From NCBI GenBank assembly GCA_014529385.2, contig CM043946.1:40245558-40309557 (forward strand): DNA of 64,000 nt, written 5' to 3'. Positions 45,034-55,764 of this stretch are shown here, piece after piece. This DNA comes from Adiantum capillus-veneris. Lineage: Eukaryota > Streptophyta > Polypodiopsida > Polypodiales > Pteridaceae. Under the pieces are notes generated by a model. It saw only the letters and a program-made list of their open reading frames with translations. It made no database searches and was not told where the DNA came from. The first letter of the stretch is position 1; every line of letters begins with the position of its first letter. The position numbers and the translations under genes are program-made.

Positions 45034-45801
45034 TGTAAGAAAATAAGACGTAGCTAAATAGATTTTTGAGTAGATTACTTAATGGAGAGAGATAGATTTC
45101 ACACACAAGAGATTATAGAGTAGAGAGAGAGAGAGATTACACACGATATACGTGGTTCACCCAATGTGGGATACGTCCACGGGAAAGCAGCCACTCAATG
45201 GTTTTAGCACTTCAAAAGAAGAAGTAGTTTACAAAGGGATTAAACCCTTGATAGAGATCCCGCCTTGCTTCACTCTCACCACCTCACACTCACCTTGTTG
45301 CATCAACTTCACACTATGAAATGTGTGTAGAAATGGCCTCCTTTTATAGGCCAAAAGGGCTGCCCTCTCTAATGAGAGACAGCCATGTGTAGCCGCCCTT
45401 GTGCGAATAAGTCCAAATCGGACCCTCCAATCCACCCATGTGTGGCCGCCCTTGAGAAAACAAGTCCGCTTTTGAATTCGGCTACCGGCCATTGAATTCG
45501 GCCACCGGCCGCCGGCCATTGACTTCCGACCATAGGCCACCGGCCATTGACTTCCGACCACCGGCCATCGGCCATTGACTACCGGCCACCGGCCAACCGA
45601 CCGGTTGTTTTTCGACCAATTTTCGGCCGTCGTCCGGCCATAATATTCCGACGAAAAGGAAGATTCTTGCCCCTGAAAATTTTGGTTTCCGGTGAGTGAT
45701 TTTCCTTCACGCACGATGGCTTCTCCTCATAATGGGGGCCTTACAAATGTGCACTTTTACCACAGAAAATTACAAGGGTAAATCAGGCTCCATACTTAAC
45801 A
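45034..45801 (-). repeat. Copia-2 3' LTR
   Basis: 768 bp, TGTAAGAAAATAAGACG...ATACTTAACA. It includes a GA run (45,121-45,136), a minus-strand TATAAAAGG (about 45,340) and a GC-rich block of CCGGCCA-type short repeats (45,480-45,605). Confidence 0.92.
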
Positions 45802-45861
45802 ATCTCCCACTTGGAGACTGATCTCCAAACCAAACCTGTGACTGCTTTCCATTCTGGCTTC

Positions 45862-48800
45862 TTATCCTTGAATGCCGATTGAAGATGAGCAAAAGCTCAA
45901 CTTCTCCTTGTTGACCAGCTTTGTAAACATGTCTTCAGGATTTTCACTTGTATGCACTTTTCCTAGCTTGAGCTGTCCCTCTTCCAAAAGAGTGCGTATG
46001 AAGTGATATCTCACCTCAATGTGCTTTGTCCTTGAATGAAAAGCTGAGTTATTTGCAAGATGTATAGCGCTTTGGCTATCACTGTACAAGACACAATTGT
46101 CTTGTTTGAATCCAAGCTCTTCTAAGAATCTGTGAAGCCACAGAATTTCTTTGCTTGCCTCCGTCATTGCTACATACTTGCTTCTGTGGTAGAAAGTGAA
46201 ACCACTTTTTGCAGCTTTGAAGCCCAGCTTATTGCTGTGCCTCCAACCGTGAACACATAGCCAGTAGTGCTCCTTCGAGTATCTTTGTCACCTGCCATAT
46301 CTGCATCAGCATACCCTTCTAGAAAAATATCAGTTCCTCCAAAATACAAAGCATTTGTTGTTGTCCCTTTTAGATACCTAAGTATCCACTTCACATCTTG
46401 CCAATGCTCTTTACCTGGGTTGTCCATGAACCTACTCACAACTCCCACTGCATGTGCAATGTCTGGCCTTGTCCAGACCATAGCATACATTAGAGAACCT
46501 ACCGCTGCAGCATATGGAACTTTAGACATATAGGCTATCTCCTCTTGTGTCTTTGGACACATATCCTTCGTTAGTTTAAAATGACCAGCCAAAGGTGTAG
46601 AAACTGGTTTTGCATTTTGCATTGCAAACCTTTCTAGTACCTTCTTGATGTAATCTTCTTGAGATAGCTTTATTGTCTTCTTCGTCCTGTCCCTTGATAT
46701 TTCATACCAAGTATCCTCTTTGCAGCACCTAAATCTTTCATTGAAAAAGATTTGGACAGCTCCTCTTTTAGGTCTTTGATGTCCTGCATGTTAGCACTTG
46801 CAATCAACATGTCATCAACATACAACATTAGGATGATGAATTTCCCATCTCCCAAATTCTTCGTGTAGACGCAGTGATCCGAGTTGCATCTTGTGAATCC
46901 ATGATCCAACATCCATCGATCAAACTTCAAGTACCATTGTCTTGATGCTTGCTTTAAACCATACAAGCTCTTCTTTAATCTGCAAACCATTTTCTCCTTA
47001 CCTTTTACTTCATACCTCTTTGGTTGAAGCATGTAGATTTCATCCTCTAAGTCACTGTGAGGAAATGCCGTATTTACATCCATTTGCTCGAGATTTAGAT
47101 CATGAGCAGCCACAAGGCTTAAGACAGGCCTAATTGAGTTCATTTTTACAACAGGAGAAAATATTTCATTGAAGTCAATGCCTTTCTTTTAAGAAAAACC
47201 TTTTACCAAAAGCCTAGACTTGTACCTTTTCTTCCCACCTTCTTCTTCCTTCAGCTTGTACACCCATTTGTTTTGAAGTGCCCGCTTACCTTTAGGCAAC
47301 TCAAGCAACTCCCATGTTTGGTTGCGATGTAGTGAGTCCATCTCCACTTGCATGCTATTCGTCCATTGTTCTTTGGATTCATGTTGCATAGCTTCTTCGT
47401 ATGATTCCGGCTCTCCAGAATCTGAGATCAAGAGATGGTTGAAGGAAGGAACAAACCTTTCTGGAGGTCTACTTGCTCTTGTAGATCTTCGGGGAATAGG
47501 TTGAGGCTCCTCATTTGGTTGACGTTGTTGCACAATGTCACCGTTTGCAGTCCTTGAGTCTTCACCGTCCTCAAGCTCCATGTACTCATCACCTGTTTCT
47601 TTTGTTTGTTTTCTTTCCAAGTAATCTTTGTACATATTTTGTTCGTTAAAAATTACATCCCTACTCCTTAAGATTTTACCATCTTCAGGATTCCATAGGC
47701 GATACCCAAAGTCTCTTTCTCCATAGCCAATGAAGAAACACTTTTTGGACTTTGCATCTAGCTTTGATCTTAGGCTTCTATCTATGTGCATGAAAGCCTC
47801 ACACCCAAACACTTTGAGAAATGCATAATTCACCGGTTTACCTATCCGTGCCTCTTCTGGAACTCCCCCATCCAATGCCGTTGAGGATGATCGATTGATT
47901 AAGTACACAGACGTACTTACAGCTTCCGCCCAAAGCTCAAGCGGTAGGCCTGCATGTAGCCGCATGCTTCGTGCTCGTTCCATGATTGTCCTGTTCATCC
48001 TTTCCGAATCCCATTTTGTTGAGGTGTCCTTGGGGTTGTCCTTTGCCTCCGAATTCCATTTCTAGCACAAAAGCTTTCAAAAGCTTGGCTGCAATATTCT
48101 CCTCCATTGTCGGATCTGAGGCATTTAACCTTGGTACCTGTTTCATTTTCCACAAAGGCTTTCCACCTCTGAAATATGGAAAATACATCGGATTTATTCT
48201 TCATGACATAAACCCATGTTTTTCTACTCGCATCGTCTATGAATGTTACATAGTACAATGAGCCACCAAGTGATGGTGTACTTGCAGGACCCCAAACATC
48301 AGAATGAACCAACTCAAGTTTTTTATTTTTTCTTTCATTTCCTGATTTTTGAAATTTTACCCTCTTTTGTTTACCATAAACACAATCTTCACAGAACTCT
48401 AAGTCCACTTCTTTCAAACCTGGTAGAAGCTTCTTTGTTTGAAGGATTTGCATTCCTTTGGCACTCATATGCCCAAGTCGGTAGTGCCACACCGCACTGT
48501 CAACTTCTGTAGTTGTTGCACAAGCTAAAGGTTGCGTGCTAACAGTATTCAAGTAAAGTGTACCGACTTTTTCTCCCTTGGCAACCACCAAAGATCCCTT
48601 TGAGATCTTCCACCGTTTGTTTCCGAATGCAATGTTGTGACCTTCATCGTCCAATTGTCCTGTAGAGATCAAATTTTTGCGAAGAGAAGGAACATGCCTA
48701 ACATCTTTAAGCTTCCATTCATTTCCGTTAGCAGTTTTGACAGAAACTGTACCTTTGTCGACAATCTCACAAGCTTCATCATCTCCCAAGTATACATACC

Positions 48801-49740
48801 CAAAATTACCTTTGGTGTAGTCTTGGAAATGTTGCTTGTGTGGTGTCGCATGGAATGAAGCCCCGAAATCTACTATCCAGGAATTAGACACATTGTCTAA
48901 TGAGAGAATTAGAGCATCTTGCTCTACTTTACCTGCCACAGTGGCCTCCGATGTTGGCTTGTTGTCTTGAGACTCTGTCTCCTTCTTCTTCTTGGACCAG
49001 AAATCCTTCTTGACGTGGCCCTTCTTGCCGCAGTTCCAACATTCAAGAACTGACTTTGTGCGTGACTTGCTCTGCCTTGAGCGATCACGACCCTTTTGGT
49101 TTTTGAACCTCTCCTTAGGCCTTCCTCTTGTTTCCATTGATAGTGCAACACTTGATGATTCTCCTGTGCTTCTCCTTCGCATTTCCTCGCTTAGGAGAAC
49201 ACCCACAACATCATCAAACTTAAGAGTATTTGTGCCAGAGATAGAATTACTTACAGCCATCACAAGGCTGTCCCAACTATCCAGTAGAGATGATAGTATA
49301 AGGAGAGATCGCACTTCATCATCGAAATTGATTTTCACTGATTGAAGTTGACTTATGTTTGTGTTAAAGTCATTTAGGTGTTCTGCAACTGAACCATTCT
49401 CTGCCATCTTTAGATTGAACAAGCGCTTCATAAGAAATACCTTATTGGATGCCAATTGTTTCTCGTAGAAGTCATCAAGTGACTTCATCAAGTCCTCCGT
49501 GGTCTTCATCTCTGAAACATTGAAGGCCACCGTTGGCACCAAGCTTAACCGGATTGTTCCCAGTGCCTTTCGATCAAGGACAATCCATGCTTCATCTGCC
49601 ATTGTTGCAGGCTTCTTCGCAAGACCGCCTAGTGGCAAATAGAGGTCCTTCTAGTAGAGATAGTCTTCAATCTGCATCTTCCAATGTTGGTAGTTTTTGC
49701 CGTTGAACTTCTCAATCTTGAGCTTCCCTTCCTCCGCCAT
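45862..49740 (-). pseudogene. Copia-2 gag-pol polyprotein
   Basis: ATG 49,740 (MAEEGKLKIEKFNGKNYQHW), then TAG at 49,653-49,651, and the frame continues. Order: UBN2-type gag; zinc knuckle CWNCGKKGHVKKDF, where the last Cys is Phe; protease SWIVDFGASFHATP, where D-S-G is now D-F-G; integrase with HSDVWGPA, SDNGGEY and PQQNG; RT with MDVNTAFPHSDL and LYVDDMLI; RNase H with DADMAGD and CVLYSDSQSAIHL. Frameshifts near 47,996, 47,165, 46,650 and 46,168. More decayed than copia-1. Confidence 0.94.
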
Positions 49741-49813
49741 AACTCCCACTCAATTCAAGGAATCCTTTCCTTGAGATAATTTAGCTACGAGAAAACCTTG
49801 CTCTGATACCAGT
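49741..49813 (-). promoter_or_regulatory. Copia-2 leader with primer-binding site
   Basis: Short leader; on the minus strand the LTR is followed by ACTGGTATCAGAGCAAGG, the initiator-methionine-tRNA-type primer site. Confidence 0.92.
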
Positions 49814-50598
49814 TGTAAGAAAATAAGACGTATGCTAAATAGATTTTTGAGTAGATTACTTAATGGAGAGAGATAGATTTCACACACAAGAGATTATAAA
49901 GTAGAGAGAGAGAGAGAGATTACACACGATATACGTGGTTCACCCAATGTGAGCTACGTCCACGGGAAAGCAGCCACTCAATGGCTTTAGCACTTCAAAA
50001 GAAGAAGTAGTTTACAAAGGGATTAAACCCTTGATAGAGCTCCCGCCTTGCTTCACTCTCACCACCTCACACTCACCTTGTTGCATCAACTTCACACTAT
50101 GAAATGTGTGTAGAAATGGCCTCCTTTTATAGGCCAAAAGGACTGCCCTCTCTAATGAGAGACAGCCATGTGTAGCCGCCCTTGTGCGAATAAGTCCAAA
50201 TCGGACCCTCCAATCCGCCCATGTGTGGCCGCCCTTGAGAAGACAAGTCCGCTTTTGAATTCGGCCACCGGCCATTGAATTCGGCCATCGGCCACCGGCC
50301 ATTGACTTCCGACCACCGGCCATCGGCCATTGACTACCGGCCACCGGCCAACCGATCGGTTGTTTTCCGACCACTTTCCGGCCGCCGTCCAGCCATAATA
50401 TTCCAGCGAAAAGGAATATTCTGGCGAAAAAAAGTCTCAGGGGTCTAAAGTTGCCCCTGATTCTTGTCCGTGAAAATTTTGGTGTCCGGTGAGTGATTTT
50501 CCTTCACGCATGATGGCTTCTCCTCATAATGGGGGCCTTACAAATGTGCGCTTTTACCACAGAAAATTACAAGGCTAAATCAGGCTCCATATTTAACA
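49814..50598 (-). repeat. Copia-2 5' LTR
   Basis: 785 bp, same ends as the left LTR. It has an indel in the CCGGCCA block and an extra stretch around 50,410-50,460 absent from the other copy. Confidence 0.92.
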
Positions 50599-51658
50599 CT
50601 AACTTATTCAAAGATGCCTCACTTTTTGCAAAAGGATGTGATGAATGCCAATGTTACAAGATCACACGATGAAAGGATAAGATGCCCTTATATCCTTTTA
50701 AAGTGACTCAACCATTTGAAAAATGGGGGTTGGAATTTATAGGCCCAATTAGTCCGACGACTCCTAGCACTCAATCTCGATATATTATTGTTGCCAGGGT
50801 GACACGTAAGGCTGATGCAAGGTTAACTGCCAAGTTTCTCTTTGAGAAGATTATTACAAGATTTGGTTGTCCCTTTGAGATTGTGAGCGACAATGGCACT
50901 CATTTTATCAATGGAGTGATAAAAGAACTCACTACCAACTTCATGATAGCTCACCATAAGTCCACACCTTATTATCCACAAGAAAATGGCCAAGCTGAGA
51001 GCACCAACAAGACCTTATTCTCTATCTTGAACAAAACGGTGGAAGCTCATTGCACATATTGGGATTTGAAGCTGACTTCAGCCCTATGGGCTTATCATAC
51101 TTCTTACAAAGTGGCTATTAATTGTACACCATTCAAAATGGTATATAGCCAAGAAGCAGTTATGCCATGGGAGTTTGTAATTCCTAGTTTGCGTGTAGCT
51201 TCACAAGAAGGTTGGGATGGTAACCCTTTAGTGAGCGCTTATATATCCTTGAAAGGTTAGATGAAGAAAGGAAATTGGTTGTGCAAAACTCACTTGTGGA
51301 GAAAGATAGGAGGAAGAAATGGTTTGACCGTCATCTAAAGAACAAGGATATCAATGTTGGTGATAAAGTCCTTATGTATGGAGTGCATAACAAAAAGAAA
51401 AAGTTGAAATATGCGGGAAAAGGACCATATAGAGTATGTGAAATCACCCCACAAGGAACAATTTGTGTGGAGACTCTGGATAGAGTTGAAACCATCGGAT
51501 TTTTCAATGATAGAAAATTTAAAAGATATTATGATCCTTTAAGCCAAGAAGAGCTATGCGCCATCCATAAAAAAAAGGCAGCCAATGCACAAACAAAATT
51601 GAAGAAGATACAAGCTCAAGCTGAGGCTAAAGAGCGACAAAAACGCATAAGACGCTAA
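50599..51658 (+). pseudogene. G2 gypsy integrase, 3' part
   Basis: Continues the H2C2 finger (CDECQ), then the core. The strand with the first catalytic Asp is deleted (IIVA joins RVTRKADAR, losing about ten residues present in family A). The second Asp (IVSDNGTHF) and the Glu (PQENGQAESTNKT) remain. After a frameshift near 51,260 the GPY/F tail follows (INVGDKVLMYG, KLKYAGKGPYRV), then a Lys/Gln/Ala helix. A TGA near 50,668 also interrupts. Inactive. Confidence 0.9.
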
Positions 51659-52118
51659 CAAGAGGCTAACCTTGGATTTACACATGCATTCCACGTTGAA
51701 ACAGAGGATGATTGGTCGGACTCTAACACACCTCTACGATACCCTATTGAGCTAAATAGAGCCTATGGAAAAGTGCTATATAAAGTCTTATTGGACACGG
51801 GTGCTATGTATAATTTGTTGTCATATGGAGTATGGTGTCAGTTGGGAAAGCCACCTCTATCTGAGAGTATTATCCAAGTCAAGGGTGTCAACAAGAAGAA
51901 AACTGCGATTTTGGAATCTAGCACACTTCGGTCATTTATGACAATGGGGTTGTAGCTCAATAATTTTTGGTCATGCATGCTGGAACTATGGAAGGCAATA
52001 TAAACCTAGGACGCACGTGGATGATAGCCACCAAATGCACTATTGACTGGGGCACTGAGTTGTCACGAAGCAGAAACCAACTCTTAGCCCTGCCACTCAA
52101 GCCATAGCCCCTGAGTTA
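51659..52118 (+). pseudogene. Post-integrase retropepsin-like domain of G2
   Basis: KVLLDTGAMYNLLSYGVWCQLG carries an intact D-T-G-A active-site triad. About 80 codons later, in another frame, NINLGRTWMIATKCTIDW gives the second retropepsin signature. It lies downstream of the GPY/F tail, exactly as the second protease-like domain of family A. Several frameshifts and stops between 51,957 and 52,110. Confidence 0.75.
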
Positions 52119-52865
52119 TTGCCTCTCAAGGAAATAAAACCCAAAACACTGCATGTCCAGGAGGTTGAACCATATGTCCCCATAGCCCAACTTTCTAGAG
52201 CTTCAATTGCTGTAATTGAAATAAAGCTTGAGATATACAAGACCCATCCTAATATAACAAATAAAACATATAAGTGGGTCCCTAAAGCTTCTTTATCGGC
52301 CATAGCTAGTGCTCAAAGACAAGAGCCTGGTAAGAGACGTCCCACTTGCATCAAGAAATGTAAAGAAATGTTGCGTTGGATTCCTAAAACACTATTGAAA
52401 TCCGAAGGCTACTATGAAGGAAATGATCAAATCTGGGTACCAAAACGTAATTTGTTCTCTTACTTTTCACCTAGCCCATGTGAGCCCATACCCATAGCTG
52501 CAAAATAGAGTGAATATCATGGAAAGGAAAATATCATGGAATGCTACATACCTGCTCCAGAGCTAGTTTGGGTACCGAAGAAAGAACGATTTGTTTCAAC
52601 TAGCTCAGAAACAGGGAAGTCAAATGAAGCTTCTTGCTCTTCATGTAGTTCCTATACAGAAATAGAATCTTCGACACAACCTCCACCTACCATTGTACCT
52701 ATCCATACAAGCAAGAAAGAGTTTGCACCTTCCGTTGTAAGTTCACCACCTACAACAACGTTGCAAATAAAATCATGGGAGAGTACCTTACCACCCTTGC
52801 AACTGGATGAAATGCATATGGAGGTTGAAAACTATTGGTTAAATCCTTCACCCATAACAACTTAG
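52119..52865 (+). pseudogene. W-P-K repeat region of G2
   Basis: Low-complexity Ser/Thr/Pro/Lys-rich frames with spaced motifs YKWVPKAS, LRWIPKTL, QIWVPKRN and LVWVPKKE. It is at the same place as the family A region with KQIWIPKK motifs. A TAG near 52,506 separates two frames. Function unknown. Confidence 0.7.
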
Positions 52866-52914
52866 AGCAATTGGTTTCAAAAGGTGATGACATCATTCCA
52901 AAAGGTATGATCTA

Positions 52915-52927
52915 CCTAAGGGGGGAG
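52915..52927 (+). promoter_or_regulatory. Polypurine tract after G2 W-P-K region
   Basis: CTAAGGGGGGAG followed by TGTTTGCTGACATCC. It could be the 3' polypurine tract with an LTR start at 52,928. By analogy with family A it could instead be an internal tract, since another tract-plus-LTR start lies at 54,876-54,890. I cannot decide between the two. Confidence 0.55.
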
Positions 52928-53202
52928 TGTTTGCTGACATCCATCATTCACTTGCTTCTCTCTCAACCTTCCTCCTTGACCTCTCAATCACCAATCTTAG
53001 GGAATGTATATACATAGCCTTATACTAGTTCTAGCAAAAAACGAAAAAAAAAAAGAAGTAGAAGAGTAAGAGCGACTAGCAACGAGAGAGCACCCTATTA
53101 GATCCTACACATAAGTCCAAATTCACCATGTCATATCAAGAAACAGAAAAAAACAACTCTTATGTTTTAAAGAGCTAACCAAATCTATCTGTATTCTCAG
53201 AG

Positions 53203-53691
53203 ATGGCTAGTTCACCAGAGGCATGCACTTCTATTTTTGATGAAAGGTACCCTTTTTATTTTTCTCAAATGTTTCACATCTACTACCCTGTACTTTCTTG
53301 CGAATGGGATTTGGTAGAGAGACTTGAGCATGAGAGAAATTTTGAGGACTTAGAATGACTGATACCTCAATGGGATTTGGTAGACATACTTGAGCATGAG
53401 AGAAATTTTGAGGAGTTAAAATGACTGATATGTCTATGGATAACTAGTGATCCCTACCTAGTAGCGAATGTTTCTCCAGTGGTACATGCTTATTATTTTG
53501 CACAAGATGAGTATCCACGCATATGGGGGTTCTTGATTAACACGATTGCGCAAGAGGATGATGAAGAAGAAATAATAGAGACCGAGGAAGACTATGGCCT
53601 TATGAAAAATGATTTTGTTTATCTAGATGATGGGGATAGAGGCCTAACCTTAGGGATGCCACGCGGTTTATATAATATCCTCTTTCCTTGA
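53203..53691 (+). pseudogene. Small ORF with tandem duplication, unknown
   Basis: ATG 53,203 opens MASSPEACTSIFDERYPFYF. A 66-bp direct duplication gives WDLVERLEHERNFEDLE and WDLVDILEHERNFEELK, each followed by TGA. The frame then continues to VHAYYFAQDEYPRIWGFLIN ... an acidic patch and GMPRGLYNILFP. No family recognised. Position after the W-P-K region parallels the env-position ORF of family A, though the sequences are not alike. Confidence 0.4.
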
Positions 53692-54875
53692 TTCTAAAAG
53701 TGATGACGGATAGGTAGGTTAGGGGTCTGGATTGTCTTTTGAGTTTTTTTTCTAGGAGTTTTAATTTTTTCACACTGACATGCCTCCTAGAGGTATAGTG
53801 CCTTGTTGTTCGATATTGTTATGTAGGACTTATATGGATTTCCATCCACATGGCTGAGGACATCTGCTTCAATGAAATGAGCAACTCCATACCTCTAGGT
53901 ATACTACTTTCCATAATTCATGCTGATGGATATGTATAATTGCTAATTGTGTTTTTTCATGGTTTGTTTGAGTGCAGTAGTTATGTTTGTTATCTGCCAT
54001 TATAGATGTATAAATTTGTCTTTGCTTAAGTTGATTGAACTAGAGTTTAATCTTATAGATGAGCCTTGAGATTAGGAGACCGTGATTTTAGGTTAACTTA
54101 TTTACTTGACCACTAGTCCTAATTGATAAAATTATCTGAGTGTTTGAGACCTTAGGAATATTTTAGGCATAGAGAAGCTTAATCACTTAAACAACAAAAG
54201 TCACTAGTGAGAATACCAAGGAAATGGAAGCAAAAAACATAAGTTCCACAAATGAAAAATCTTACACTGGAAGAGAAATCTTGGCTTGATTTGGTACTTC
54301 ACTCACATGTATTGTCTATGGTACTAGAGCCCTAGAGGTCCCCCAGTGTGGGTGCTTTTCCTTGAGAAACAAAAATCCCCGGACATACAAAATAAGCACA
54401 CATGTCAAATAATTGTGAACCAAAGTAAAATAAAAAAGAAAAAAAAATTTAAAAGACTTCCATCGAGCTTTTAAAATTTTAAGCTTTTGTTTGGAGTTGT
54501 GAGAGCTAGTTGGCTAATCAAAGCTGAAAAGCACAATTAGGGAATCTTGCATTTAGATAATCTTCTTAGCTTAACTACTACTAGAGTAGTTGTTTTAACC
54601 TTAGTCATAGCTAACTAGTTGATAAATGCATCTATAAGCCCAAAACTCTTGATTGATTAATTTCATCAAAGTGCAATTTATTTGTCCCTAATGGTAGTCT
54701 AGCATTTCATAAATCTTGAATTTATTCATTTCCACATGTACTTTACATTCCTCTCATCCATATAATTTTGCTTGCATAAATCAGTGACTTTGCCTTGCAG
54801 ATTCAAATCTAGATGCTCTACAACATGGACAAAACAGGATTTCTCTCACTAGCTTTCGAGGGCGAAATCTACATC
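53692..54875. other. AT-rich non-coding stretch
   Basis: No credible gene, repeat array or element boundary. The last ~100 bp run into a polypurine tract. Confidence 0.6.
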
Positions 54876-55209
54876 AGAAAGGGGGGCATGTTACCACCAA
54901 GCGACCACCTTTTATGTAGGCATGGGCTGGGCTTGTCGGACCCGCTAGTAGTGTATTATGTTATTGATCGGGCTTGTCGATTAGGTAGGAATGGTTAAGA
55001 GTGATCGCTAATGAGAGGTGCACTCTAAAACTGGAACCTATAGAGTTTGGGTAAGATTGGCTAAGTGTGGGCACCCAAATGTGAACGGACAAGACCATAT
55101 AAAAGTCAATCTAAACCTAAAATACCGCATTCTCTCATTTTTGCAATGCAAGAAGATTACTCTTGCTCCATCTCCTTCTCCGTCTCCTTTGTGTGCTAGT
55201 GTGTGTGTG

Positions 55210-55297
<88 letters not shown>

Positions 55298-55400
55298 GCA
55301 GTGGCACAACGGTGGCGAGGCGGTTGAGCATGGCGTAGCGGCGGCTCCCTCTTTTTCGTGGCAAGGAATTCTCCACGATAGCAAGCGTAGAGCGGTGAGT
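54876..55400 (+). mobile_element. Polypurine tract and start of another LTR (LTR-E)
   Basis: AGAAAGGGGGGCA (54,876-54,888) is followed by TGTTACCACCAAGCGACC. Inside: TATAAAAG (55,098-55,105), then a long GA run (55,213-55,294). The right LTR end is not resolved, so the end given is approximate; no primer-binding site follows, as expected for a 3' LTR. Confidence 0.65.
55213..55294 (+). repeat. (GA)n microsatellite downstream of TATA box
   Basis: 82 bp of GA about 110 bp after TATAAAAG. Reading frames across it are artefacts. Confidence 0.96.
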
Positions 55401-55764
55401 GACACACCATTATCATATTTGAGCTTACTAGTTTAGGCTAGTTGCATGCTTGGAGCCATCTGTGGTTCGCACACAGTGCTAGGCAAGTCCCTTGCTTCGA
55501 TACGTGCGGCAGAAGCCCACAAATATACAAAAAATTTCGGGGTGCTCACTATGTGTAAAACTACCATATCATGTGCGTTCAAGAGATGTTTGTAAAACCC
55601 CTTATCTGTGAATTTTGTTAAAAATATAATGTACCCTTTTCTTTTAAAATCTCTAAGTTTTTTTCAATTTTGAAAAAATAATGCCCTTTTGTATATATAT
55701 TTCTGTAAGTTTCAAGAACTTTAAATACCCTTCTGTTGAACTCACTTGATAGGTTACATTTTTA

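Larger units (their letters stand above)
45034..50598 (-). mobile_element. Complete antisense Ty1/copia element (copia-2)
   Basis: 5565 bp with two LTRs (45,034-45,801 and 49,814-50,598) and target duplication CTAAC (45,029-45,033 and 50,599-50,603). Minus-strand primer-binding site TGGTATCAGAGC beside the right LTR; polypurine tract AAGTGGGAGAT beside the left LTR. Removing the element rejoins the H2C2 finger of the G2 integrase in frame. Confidence 0.96.

Noticed and set aside
53692-54875. Hidden gene or RNA in the AT-rich stretch
   Set aside because: No frame of useful length, no conserved structure or element ends that I could see.
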